Assembly: GCA_025774805.1 (NCBI GenBank)
Contig: JALGZR010000052.1
Span: 19,985-83,984, forward strand
DNA: 64,000 nt
DNA from: a bacterium
GTDB lineage: Bacteria > ARS69
Direction: 5' to 3'
Shown here: positions 9,354 through 16,998 of the stretch, piece after piece
Layout of the letters: the number at the start of each line of letters is the position of its first letter
Numbering within the stretch: the stretch's first letter is position 1
Notes under the pieces: generated by a model
Told to the model about the DNA's origin: nothing
The model's input: the letters and a program-made list of their open reading frames with translations, nothing else
Database searches by the model: none
Translations under genes and position numbers: made by a program

Positions 9354-10061
9354 TCAGGATCCCGTCGGCATCCCGGGGAAGTTCCTTTTCGGTGCGGTCC
9401 CTCCGGACGGCACGGCCCCTCTCCGCTCGACCAGGCGATCCGCGACGGACGTGAAGGCGTCGGTCGGGGCCGGAGGGGCCTCGGTCTCCAGGGCCCGCGG
9501 GACGAGTCCGTCCCGACCGGGTCCCGGTCGCGGGCTCCACAGCGGGAAGGAGACCCCCGAGAGCCGGTGGATCACGTACGCCTGCGCGGTCAGCAGGACG
9601 ATGGCCGCCATCAGGGCGAGGAGGACCGGGCCGCCGGTCATCAGGCCGAGGGAGACCATCAGCGCGGTCGACGCCGCGGGCGGATGCGCCAGGTTCGTCG
9701 CGACCATCAGGACGTTCGTCAGCGAGAGGGCGATCGTCACGGCCGTGATTCGACCGCCGGGGATCCCTTCCTGGAAAAGCGCGAAGGCCATCCATCCGAT
9801 AAGAATGGCACCCCCGTGGGCCAGGATCGCGTTGCGGGGAGAGCTCGAGGGAGCCAGAGGCCGATAGAAGAAGAGGAAGGCGCTGGGTCCCAGGGACGGG
9901 AACAGCAACGGCTGGTCCGTGTAGGCCGCGGCCGCCGCCAGAATGGCGATCGAGATCCCCGAGTTCACGAGGATGAACGCGGACCGCGTCAGCCGATTCG
10001 GGAAGCGCGTGAGCACGTACCAGGGCTGAATGCGGGCCAGTCGCCAGAACCATCTCTTCAC
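9354..10061 (-). CDS. HPP family integral membrane protein
   Basis: A 235-residue membrane protein. The GTG at 10061 has GGGAGG nine bases upstream. It shows the HPP-family signatures GPSAFLFFYRPLAPSSSPRN and AHPPAASTALMVSLG (the HPP motif appears as AHPPAAS), with about four to five transmembrane helices between residues 25 and 165. A charged cytoplasmic tail of about 65 residues follows. Some HPP proteins in plants and cyanobacteria are linked to nitrite transport, but most bacterial ones have no assigned substrate. The gene is divergent from the HDOD gene with 44 bases between starts, so the two may share a control region. Confidence 0.85.
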   Translation of the reverse strand: MKRWFWRLARIQPWYVLTRFPNRLTRSAFILVNSGISIAILAAAAAYTDQPLLFPSLGPSAFLFFYRPLAPSSSPRNAILAHGGAILIGWMAFALFQEGIPGGRITAVTIALSLTNVLMVATNLAHPPAASTALMVSLGLMTGGPVLLALMAAIVLLTAQAYVIHRLSGVSFPLWSPRPGPGRDGLVPRALETEAPPAPTDAFTSVADRLVERRGAVPSGGTAPKRNFPGMPTGS

Positions 10062-10105
10062 GACGCTCGCCTCCCGGGTGCGCGTCTCGAAACCAGGTAT
10101 CGGCG

Positions 10106-11002
10106 ATGATCTTTCGCAAGCTGAGCGAACAGGCCGCGATCGCCACCGGCGACTTCGGCCGCATGTTCCGTGAGCTGGAGATCCCGTCCCTGCCGCAGGC
10201 GGCGACCGCGTGTCTCGAAATGGCCGGGGACGAGGACGCCGACGTCGGCAAGATCGCCGGCGCGATCAGCAGCGATCCCGGGATCTCCGCGCGGGTCCTG
10301 CGGATGGTGAACTCCGCGCACTTCGGGATCCCCAACCGGATCGGAAACGTCCGCCAGGCCGTGGCGATGCTCGGCCTCGGTCGCATCCGCTCTCTGGTGC
10401 TCGGGTGCGGGGCGATCGAGGCTCTTCCGAGACGGGGAGAGGGCTTCGACCCCGAGGCCTTCTGGCGGACTTCTCTCCAGCGTTCGGTGTTCGCCGAGGT
10501 CTTGGCCCGGGAGATCTGCCGTGGATCCGAAGGAGAGGCGTTCACCGGGGCCCTGCTGCAGGACATGGCGCTTCCCATCCTGCTCTGCAAATGGGGCAAG
10601 CACTATCGCCCGGTGTACGAGTCCGCGGTGTCCTCCGGCCGGGACCTCGTCCTCGTGGAGCGGGAGGAGCTCTCCTGGACCCACGCCGAGGCCGGGGCGT
10701 GGATGGCGCGCAACTGGGGGTTTCCCGACGTTCTGGTCTGCTGCGTCGGACTTCACCACGCGACGCTCGACGAGATCGCGGCCCTCGATCTCGGGGGCTC
10801 TCCGGTCGCGGCGGTCAGTGTCTCCTCGCGCGTTCCCGACGCGGCGACGGTCTGCCGAGGCGAGTTGGGGTTCTCCGAGGAGAAGTACCGCGGCGTCTGC
10901 GAGGAGGTCGACCGGGCGTGCGAGGAGCTCGCCGGCGTCTTCGAGATCCCGAGACCGGCGCCGCTGGCGGAGTCGCCCGTCTCCGACCCGGGGTCGGCCT
11001 GA
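10106..11002 (+). CDS. HDOD domain signalling protein
   Basis: A 298-residue cytosolic protein whose residues about 15-215 form an HDOD domain, a catalytically inactive relative of HD-GYP phosphodiesterases. Visible signatures are the ISSDPGISARVLRMVNSA helix, NRIGNVRQAVAMLGLGRIRS and GALLQDMALPIL. The His-Asp metal motif is absent. HDOD proteins act in signal transduction and motility regulation, but no output domain is fused here, so the partner is unknown. A short Pro-rich tail ends the protein. The start ATG has only a weak upstream AGG. Confidence 0.85.
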   Translation: MIFRKLSEQAAIATGDFGRMFRELEIPSLPQAATACLEMAGDEDADVGKIAGAISSDPGISARVLRMVNSAHFGIPNRIGNVRQAVAMLGLGRIRSLVLGCGAIEALPRRGEGFDPEAFWRTSLQRSVFAEVLAREICRGSEGEAFTGALLQDMALPILLCKWGKHYRPVYESAVSSGRDLVLVEREELSWTHAEAGAWMARNWGFPDVLVCCVGLHHATLDEIAALDLGGSPVAAVSVSSRVPDAATVCRGELGFSEEKYRGVCEEVDRACEELAGVFEIPRPAPLAESPVSDPGSA

Positions 11003-11184
11003 GGGCGAGTGGGATCTCCGGCCCGACGTCCTCCGGGCGACCGGCCGTCGTCTTGACCCGGGTCGCGCGTCTGCTTCCTGATCTGTTATTCTGTTCGGCC
11101 ACCCACCCGCGGAGCGCCGGCTCACCCGCGAGCCCGCCGCTGCCCGGTCCCTTCCCCCACCCGACTGGCAAGGACCTGTTCGAG

Positions 11185-13755
11185 ATGGCTTTACACGTCA
11201 CGTCGCGACCCACGGTCGTCACGGTCAACGCCGTGGAGACGGAAGAGAGGCGGACGCCCCACTCCATCGAGCTCCCCGCGTACGAGCGCGAGCGGTTCGA
11301 AGACGTGGCGTTCATGACCGCGATGACGCTGGTGCTCCTGGGCAACTACTCGCAGACCGGCCACTACGGGGGGCCCCTGGCCTACACCCCCTACAACGTC
11401 GCCATCCATCTGGGCGGACCGGAGGTGGGCGGGTTGCGCTACGACCTCCGCGACCCCAAGCACCCCTTCGCCGACAAGTTCATGCTGACCGGCGGCCACT
11501 CCATCCCGACCTGCTATGCGCTCTGGATGATCCTGTGCGAGGCGATGCGTCGTCAGCGCGAGGCCACCGGCAAGGACGATTACGCGATCGATCCGAACGT
11601 AGCCATTCTGTCCGTCGACGCGCTCGGGTTCCGGCGCAGCCCCGGCGCGGTTCGGAATCTCCTCTCGGAGAACGGGCTGAGCGACGATCCGCGGTTCGCG
11701 CAGGCCAAGCTGCGCGGCATTCGATCGCTGGCCGGACACTCGGAGACGACCGATCTGACGAACGACGTCAACGGGGGACCGTCCGGGATCGGGATCGCCA
11801 CCGCCGCGGGGAAGGCGCTCTTCTGGGACGCGATCGGCGCTCCACCCACCCTCAAGCTGATCGCCTTCGAGGGCGAGTTCGCCTTGACCGCCGGCCACGC
11901 CCAGGAGGTCAAGACCGCCGCCCTCGCGCAGCAGGTCGGGAAGCGGCTCCGGGTGCTCCTCTCCTACAACAACGCGGGCATCGACGATCAGCTCGTGGGC
12001 AGCGTCGTGAAGCCGCAGTACCAGGGCTACGACATCGCCCAGCAGTGGACGTCCTACGGCTGGAACGTCCTCTCCATCGAGGACGGCAACCGGTTTGACG
12101 ACGTCTTCGGCGCGCTCAAGGCCATGGAGGACTGGCCGGTCGACGACCGGCGACCGATGATCGTCATCGGCCCCACCCTCAAGGGCTGGTGGCCGGGCGC
12201 GATCGAACGGCGCATTCCCGGCTACGACGGCGAGATGCTCGTCGGCGCTCCCAGCCATCCGTACGCCCTTGCGATGAACGGCGACTACTTCGTGGCCCTC
12301 GCCGAGACGTTCGAGAAGCGCTACGGGGTGACGTTCGAGGGGATTCGCGACGGCGCCCCGAAGTCCGAGCCGGAGCGCCTTACCCAATTCATGACCAACG
12401 TGCAGATCGCCATGTCGGTGATGGACGAGAGGCCCGGGCTCCGGGAGTGGATCGCGGACCGGGTCGTGGACATCGCCGGCAAGCTCGACCGCAGCTTCCC
12501 GGTCAAAATCGCCACCGACCGGGATCCCTTCCGCGACGAGCGCCTGAAGGTCGAGAACCTCCCGACCGAACCCGTCGAGGCGGTTCTGAAAAACCCGCAC
12601 ACCGGTGAGGAGGCCAAGCGGACGATCGCCCTCTTCCTGCCGCCGGGGGAGAAGAGGGGAACCCGACGGGCCCTGAGCGAGATCGGGAAGTGGATGAACT
12701 ACGTGACCGGCAACCGGTTCTACACCGCGGCGGCGGATCTCTCCGACTCGATCAACGTGGAGAAGTGCCACTTCTTCGGTCACTACGATCCGGTGACGAA
12801 CCCGGCCGGGACCCGCCTCAAGGCGCCGATCCAGGAGGCGGTGAACGCGTCGACCATCATCGGGCTCATCAATCAAACGGCCTCGTCGGATCCCGAGATC
12901 CACGCCGGCATGGGAGGGCTGTCCGGAACCTACGGCTCGTTCACGCCGCTGATGTACACGCCGGCCCGCGTCTACAGCCAGCAGAACCAGGACAGTCCCT
13001 TCGCCCTCGGCGTGCTCACCATTCTCGCCGGGCACTCCGGACCCGAGACGGCGGCGGACGCCCGCACGCACTTCGGGATCTTCGCGCCCCAGGTGTGGAC
13101 GCTCTTCCCCCGGAACCAGATCATCAATCTCTACTTCTGGGACTACAACGACGTGGCGGCCGGTTACTTCGCCGCGCTCCAGGAGGCCACGGCGCGGAAG
13201 GAGGTCGGGATCATCACGATCCACGTGGCCCGGCCGGACTTCTACGTCAGCGACCGGAGCGGCTTCGCCGACCCCGATCTGAAGGCCGCCGCGAAGGGGA
13301 TGTATCTCATCCGCGACTACGCCCCGGACCGGCCCCCGATGGGAACGGTTCTGGCGCAGGGCTCGAGCTCGACCATGAACCTGGTCGGGATCCTCCCGCG
13401 GCTGGAGAAGGAGGGCGTGAACGTGCGGGTGGCCGCGGTGATCAGCCCCGAGCTCTTTGACTGGCAGCCGGCGGCGCATCGCGAGAAGGTCTTCCCCGAC
13501 TCGGCCCGCTACGACTGCATGGTCGTCAGCACCATGACGAAGCGCGTGCCGCCGCTCGCGAATCTCGGTCCGCTCACCGAGGAGTACTCGCTGTACGCCG
13601 ACTTCGACGATCGGTGGAGAACGGGCGGAACCGAGCCCGACGTGATCGCCGAGGCCCGTCTCGATCCCGATTCGATCTTCGACGGCGTGGTGCGCTTCGC
13701 CCGCGCTCGGGAGGAACGGCTTGCCCGGCAACGGGAGGCGCTCGGGGGGCTGTAG
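11185..13755 (+). CDS. Large transketolase-like thiamine-diphosphate enzyme
   Basis: An 856-residue protein of transketolase architecture, longer than the usual ~660. The N-terminal TPP-binding half shows GHYGGPLAYTPYNVAIHLGG, FMLTGGHSIPTCYALW and AGHSETTDLTNDVNGGPSG. The Mg/TPP loop reads FEGEFALTAGH...SYNNAGID, so the usual GDG-plus-N motif is altered (Glu where Asp is expected). The C-terminal half includes FALGVLTILAGHSGPETAADART and TVLAQGSSSTMNLVG. It would move two-carbon ketol units between sugar phosphates, but substrate specificity cannot be read. It lacks the typical phosphoketolase N-terminal signatures. The ATG at 11185 has AAGGA 11 bases upstream. The TAG stop forms the beginning of a degenerate 3'-end motif (13753-13773), and a strong terminator follows. 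Confidence 0.8.
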   Translation: MALHVTSRPTVVTVNAVETEERRTPHSIELPAYERERFEDVAFMTAMTLVLLGNYSQTGHYGGPLAYTPYNVAIHLGGPEVGGLRYDLRDPKHPFADKFMLTGGHSIPTCYALWMILCEAMRRQREATGKDDYAIDPNVAILSVDALGFRRSPGAVRNLLSENGLSDDPRFAQAKLRGIRSLAGHSETTDLTNDVNGGPSGIGIATAAGKALFWDAIGAPPTLKLIAFEGEFALTAGHAQEVKTAALAQQVGKRLRVLLSYNNAGIDDQLVGSVVKPQYQGYDIAQQWTSYGWNVLSIEDGNRFDDVFGALKAMEDWPVDDRRPMIVIGPTLKGWWPGAIERRIPGYDGEMLVGAPSHPYALAMNGDYFVALAETFEKRYGVTFEGIRDGAPKSEPERLTQFMTNVQIAMSVMDERPGLREWIADRVVDIAGKLDRSFPVKIATDRDPFRDERLKVENLPTEPVEAVLKNPHTGEEAKRTIALFLPPGEKRGTRRALSEIGKWMNYVTGNRFYTAAADLSDSINVEKCHFFGHYDPVTNPAGTRLKAPIQEAVNASTIIGLINQTASSDPEIHAGMGGLSGTYGSFTPLMYTPARVYSQQNQDSPFALGVLTILAGHSGPETAADARTHFGIFAPQVWTLFPRNQIINLYFWDYNDVAAGYFAALQEATARKEVGIITIHVARPDFYVSDRSGFADPDLKAAAKGMYLIRDYAPDRPPMGTVLAQGSSSTMNLVGILPRLEKEGVNVRVAAVISPELFDWQPAAHREKVFPDSARYDCMVVSTMTKRVPPLANLGPLTEEYSLYADFDDRWRTGGTEPDVIAEARLDPDSIFDGVVRFARAREERLARQREALGGL

Positions 13756-13773
13756 TCGGGAGAACTCACCGGG
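13753..13773 (+). repeat. 3'-end motif, degenerate copy
   Basis: Starts with the TAG stop of the transketolase-like gene and ends in CTCACCGGG. It matches the clearest copy (27476-27496) at 15 of 21 positions and lies in the sense orientation. It is the weakest member of the set. Confidence 0.4.
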
Positions 13774-13804
13774 CCCTGAGGATTTGCGATTCGGGGGCCG
13801 GGAA

Positions 13805-13851
13805 GGCGAGGGGAGGAGGGGTCGGCGAACGCCCTCTCGCCTCGCCTTTTT
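13805..13851 (+). terminator. Rho-independent terminator after the transketolase-like gene
   Basis: A GC-rich stem (13805-13820 pairing with 13831-13846, with one mismatch and one bulge) encloses a ten-base loop. Five T residues (13847-13851) follow. It lies 50 bases after the stop codon. Confidence 0.75.
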
Positions 13852-13876
13852 CCATGGATGATTCCAGGATGCCGGC

Positions 13877-13907
13877 GGACGCGGGTTCGATTCCCGCCGC
13901 CTCACCA
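13877..13907 (+). other. Orphan 3' end of a tmRNA (ssrA) gene, probable attachment-site remnant
   Basis: GGAC, a five-base T-stem (GCGGG/CCCGC), the loop TTCGATT, then CGCCTCACCA reproduce the 3' end of bacterial tmRNA, except that one C is missing before the terminal ACCA. No complementary 5' acceptor strand or tag sequence lies upstream; a transketolase terminator is there instead. The 3' ends of ssrA genes are well-known integration sites for phages and islands, so this may be the displaced copy left by an element. No integrase is visible in the window. Confidence 0.55.
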
Positions 13908-13984
13908 GCCCGCTTGTTGCCGCCAGCGGCCGGGCGTCCCCTTCCGGTCGAACGGACGAGTCCGCGCATGCAGCCCCGCCCGGT

Positions 13985-14310
13985 TCAGGGTGTGGGCTCG
14001 ATGCGGAACGGATAGCGCAAGGTCTGGAGAACCTCGCGCCCCTGGCCGTCCTTCTCGTGAAGAAGGATGAGGTACCGGCCGGGGGAGAGCTCGCGAGCCT
14101 CGAGGAGCAGGACACAGGAGTGGCCTCTCCCCCTGAACCGCCCCGCGTTCTCGGGGAGACCCGGCTGCCTGATTCCGGCCTTCCCCGCCGGGGGCCACCG
14201 AGTATCTCGAGATACGGAGTCGGGCGAACACCGCGATGCCGTGCCGTCCGGCGTCGCGATCCGCAAGGGCACATCGGTGCCCGGCAGGTAAAGCGTTACC
14301 CTGGAAGTGC
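13985..14310 (-). pseudogene. Degraded C-terminal fragment of an unrecognised beta-domain protein
   Basis: Minus-strand peptides that look like one protein are scattered over two frames. RVTLYLPGTDVPLRIATPDG and later GHSCVLLLEARELSPGRYLI...DGQGREVLQTLRYPFRI lie in one frame; PYLEILGG between them lies in another. The SPGRYLILLHEKDG segment resembles the closing Ig-like strands seen in anti-sigma-like or sorting-domain proteins. No start codon or upstream half is present, and at least two frame changes are needed. The fragment sits beside the orphan tmRNA end, consistent with a scarred locus. Confidence 0.45.
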
Positions 14311-14322
14311 CGATGCCCCGGC

Positions 14323-14730
14323 ATGGAGTGCTTCCAACACGAAGGTCGTCCGGCGGTCGGTGCTTGCCGGTCCTGCCTGAAGGGCCTCTGCCGAGAGTGC
14401 GCCACGGAACTGGACGGCGGCCTGGCGTGCTCGCCGAAGTGTGAGCGGATGGTCGGGATCATCGTGTCCTCTCTCGAGCAGGGAGCTCGTTATCAACACG
14501 TGTCCGCCGGGATCCTCCGTTCGACACCCGGCCTCTGGTCCGGCCTGGCGGTCGTGGCCCTTTTCGTCGGCATCGTAGTGGCCGCACTCGGACTGAGCTT
14601 TTCCGCGTACCGCAGCATCGCTCTCCTCGCGCTCCCATTCCTCGCGCTCGCATTCCTGTCGGGCCGCCTGGCCCGGAGCACCGCCGGCGGGCCCTCGCCC
14701 GCCGATGCCGCCCGGGAACCCGTCTCTTAG
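14323..14730 (+). CDS. Small B-box-like zinc-binding membrane protein
   Basis: A 135-residue protein. The ATG at 14323 opens MECFQHEG, and Cys/His pairs (C3-H6, C17-C20, C25-C28, C40-C44) outline a B-box-type zinc finger within the first 45 residues. Two hydrophobic helices follow (LAVVALFVGIVVAALGL and IALLALPFLALAFLSG), then a short Ala/Pro-rich tail. Zinc-finger-plus-membrane proteins of this layout are common in myxobacteria and related groups and have no established function. No clear operon partner: it is 210 bases before the MltF gene. Confidence 0.7.
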   Translation: MECFQHEGRPAVGACRSCLKGLCRECATELDGGLACSPKCERMVGIIVSSLEQGARYQHVSAGILRSTPGLWSGLAVVALFVGIVVAALGLSFSAYRSIALLALPFLALAFLSGRLARSTAGGPSPADAAREPVS

Positions 14731-14940
14731 CGGTCGGCCCTGAACATTCCATGTCGAGTAATCGGGTTGCCCCGATTGAGCCCGCTTGACATTTCGTTGG
14801 GCTCTTGCGGGATTCGTCCGGTTGCTCGACTGCGGCCTCCCGGATTCCGCCGCAACCCCTCCTTCGTACCCCCGAGATGATCTCGCGTCTGATACACTTG
14901 AACCTTCTTCAGACGCGCCCCGGAAGAGCGACGCGTCCAC

Positions 14941-16761
14941 ATGAGACGAGTCCTTCGCCTTCTCCCCCTCCACAGATTTCGCCTCGGCCGCCGAGCCCGG
15001 GTCGTGATCGTGCTGCTCACCGGCTGCGTGGTGCTGCCGTGCCGGAACCCGGATATGGCCCGGAAGCCGTTTGCCGCGCCGAGGCGGACGCCGGTCACCA
15101 AGAGCGCCCCGGAAGGCCCCGGTCTGACCGTCCTGGTACGGCCTTACACTGCCGGTGGCGCGGAGACCCTGATCGACCGGGAGATCGCCCGCGGCGTCGC
15201 CGAGCTCCTCGGAGCGGAGGCGCGGCTCGTCTTCGAAGACGACGAGGGAAGGATGGTCGATCGTCTGCTCTCGGGCGAGGTCGACCTGATCGCCGCCCTA
15301 CTGCCGGTCACTCCGGAGCGCGAGAGGGAGATCGCGTTCTCCCTTCCTTACGGCGTGGCGGCAAATGGCCCCGCCGCCGTCGCCGTCCGCCCCGACGATC
15401 GAGAGTTACGGCTCCGCGTCAACGAGTTCCTCATCTCCCACGCTCTGATCAGCCGGCGGGATGCGACCCACACGGACGACTTCAGCGACATCAAGGCTCG
15501 GGGCCGGCTCCGCATCCTCACCGAGAGCGGTCCGGCCTCGTTCTACGTTCACCGGGGCGAGCCCCGGGGGTTCGAGTACGAGCTGCTGAAGCGGTTCGCC
15601 GATTGCCACGGTCTGGCGCTGGAGGTCGTCGTCCCGCCGACGCGCGCGGACCTCGTCCCCTGGCTCCTCGCCGGCAAGGGAGACGTCGTGGCCGCCGGGC
15701 TTCCCGTCCGGTCGGAGCTCGCCGACGAGGTCGCGTTCACACGCCCGTACCAAAACCTGCAAGAGGTGATCGCGGTGCGTGAACGCGATCGGGTACGAGA
15801 TCTCGAGGACCTCCGCGGTCGCCGCGTATTCGTGCGTGCGGGCAGCCCGCACTATGAAACGCTGCGGGAGCTCCGTCAGTATGACGACGACTTCGAGATC
15901 GCGGTCGTCCCGGAGACCTTCGATCTCGAAGATATCCTCGACCGTGTCGAGGACGGCACCTGGGACGTCACCGTCTCCGACTCGCACATTCTGAAGATGG
16001 AGCGCGCAACCGGACGCCGCCTCCGGGCGGGTTTCGCCATCAAGGTCGCCCGCCACGCCTGGGCGGTTCGTCCGCAGAACCCGGAACTCCGGCAGGCGCT
16101 CGACGCCTTCCTCCGGCAGGAGTATCGCGGCCTGCACTTCAATCTCATTCGCGCGCGCTACTTCGGCAACGCCCGGGACATCGCTCACGTGCGCGACGAA
16201 TTCCGCTCCGACGCGAGCAGCCGCATTTCCCCGTACGACGACCTCATCCGCTCGCGCGCCGGGCAATACGGTCTCGACTGGCGTCTCATCGCGGCGCAGA
16301 TGTACCAGGAATCGCGGTTTGACGGCTCCCAGGTCAGCCTCGCCGGGGCGGCCGGTCTCATGCAGCTCATGCCGCGGACCGCCGCCGAATTCGGTGTCCG
16401 GGAGCGAGAGGATCCGGAGAGCTCGATCAGGGCGGGAACGAAGTATCTGCGGAGCCTCATCGACCGCTTCGACCCCGAGCTGCCGCTCGCCACCCGCATT
16501 CGCTTCGCGCTGGCGAGCTACAACGCCGGCAAGGGCCACGTGGACGATGCCCGTCGCCTCGCCGCCGAGCTCGGATTGTCGGCGGACCGCTGGTACGACA
16601 ACGTCGAGAATGCTCTGCTCCTCCTCGAGCAACCGGAACACTACCCGAAGACCCGCTTCGGATACTGCCGCGGAAGCGAGACCGTCCGCTACGTGCGGGA
16701 GATCGACCGCCACTACCGTACCTACGTCGAGTACGTTCCGATCGAACTCGCGTCGCGGTGA
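14941..16761 (+). CDS. mltF: MltF-type membrane-bound lytic transglycosylase
   Basis: A 606-residue envelope enzyme. The N-terminus carries a hydrophobic segment and a lipobox (VLLTGC, Cys about residue 29), so it is probably a lipoprotein. Two solute-binding (SBP_bac_3) modules follow: residues about 60-170 (TVLVRPYTAGGAET) and 185-420 (RGRLRILTESGPASFYV, DVVAAGLPVRSELA). The C-terminal SLT domain, about 430-590, has the catalytic Glu in AAQMYQESRFD plus AGLMQLMPRTA and ALASYNAGKGHV. It should cleave peptidoglycan to 1,6-anhydro products, with ligand sensing by the SBP modules. E. coli MltF has a single SBP module and about 518 residues, so the first domain is extra. Confidence 0.9.
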   Translation: MRRVLRLLPLHRFRLGRRARVVIVLLTGCVVLPCRNPDMARKPFAAPRRTPVTKSAPEGPGLTVLVRPYTAGGAETLIDREIARGVAELLGAEARLVFEDDEGRMVDRLLSGEVDLIAALLPVTPEREREIAFSLPYGVAANGPAAVAVRPDDRELRLRVNEFLISHALISRRDATHTDDFSDIKARGRLRILTESGPASFYVHRGEPRGFEYELLKRFADCHGLALEVVVPPTRADLVPWLLAGKGDVVAAGLPVRSELADEVAFTRPYQNLQEVIAVRERDRVRDLEDLRGRRVFVRAGSPHYETLRELRQYDDDFEIAVVPETFDLEDILDRVEDGTWDVTVSDSHILKMERATGRRLRAGFAIKVARHAWAVRPQNPELRQALDAFLRQEYRGLHFNLIRARYFGNARDIAHVRDEFRSDASSRISPYDDLIRSRAGQYGLDWRLIAAQMYQESRFDGSQVSLAGAAGLMQLMPRTAAEFGVREREDPESSIRAGTKYLRSLIDRFDPELPLATRIRFALASYNAGKGHVDDARRLAAELGLSADRWYDNVENALLLLEQPEHYPKTRFGYCRGSETVRYVREIDRHYRTYVEYVPIELASR

Positions 16762-16792
16762 GCCGGATGGGAGCCGCGGGCCCTTCGGGCGG

Positions 16793-16989
16793 CTATTCGG
16801 GGAGGAGCAGGGCGTCGTCGGCGATCCGGTGACCGGCCTCACCGTCCGCCCACTTCGAGGACTCCGCGCCGATGGCGAGCAAGTCCCCGTTCTCCAGGAG
16901 CCAGGCTCCATAGGGTGATCGATGAGTGACTGCAACCACAAAGACCCGGTTGCGGCAGCGCAGAGGCCTCGTACGCACGGGCCACGCAC
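16793..16989 (-). pseudogene. Truncated arylsulfotransferase-like gene fragment
   Basis: A minus-strand peptide LLENGDLLAIGAESSKWADG...GHRIADDALLLPE-stop matches an internal piece of the intact gene at 20315-21577. At DNA level 16811-16901 and 21161-21251 agree at 88 of 91 positions. Neither the start nor the rest of the gene is present. The match is too good for old divergence, so a recent partial duplication or gene conversion left this piece. Confidence 0.8.
16811..16901 (-). repeat. 91-bp duplicate of 21161-21251
   Basis: Direct repeat, 88/91 identical, 4350 bases from its partner inside the intact arylsulfotransferase-like gene and in the same orientation. Recombination between copies would delete the intervening genes. 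Confidence 0.85.
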
Positions 16990-16998
16990 GTGCTCGGG

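Noticed and set aside
11185..13755. Phosphoketolase
   Set aside because: The N-terminal phosphoketolase signatures are missing; the GHSIPTCYALW and AGHSETTDLTNDVNGG blocks fit transketolase.
13877..13907. A tRNA-Ser gene
   Set aside because: Only the T-arm and acceptor 3' strand exist; no 5' acceptor, D-arm or anticodon arm lies upstream, and the match is closest to tmRNA 3' ends.
14786..14814. A sigma70 promoter (TTGACA) before mltF
   Set aside because: The -35 box is perfect but the correctly spaced -10 (GGGATT) is poor.
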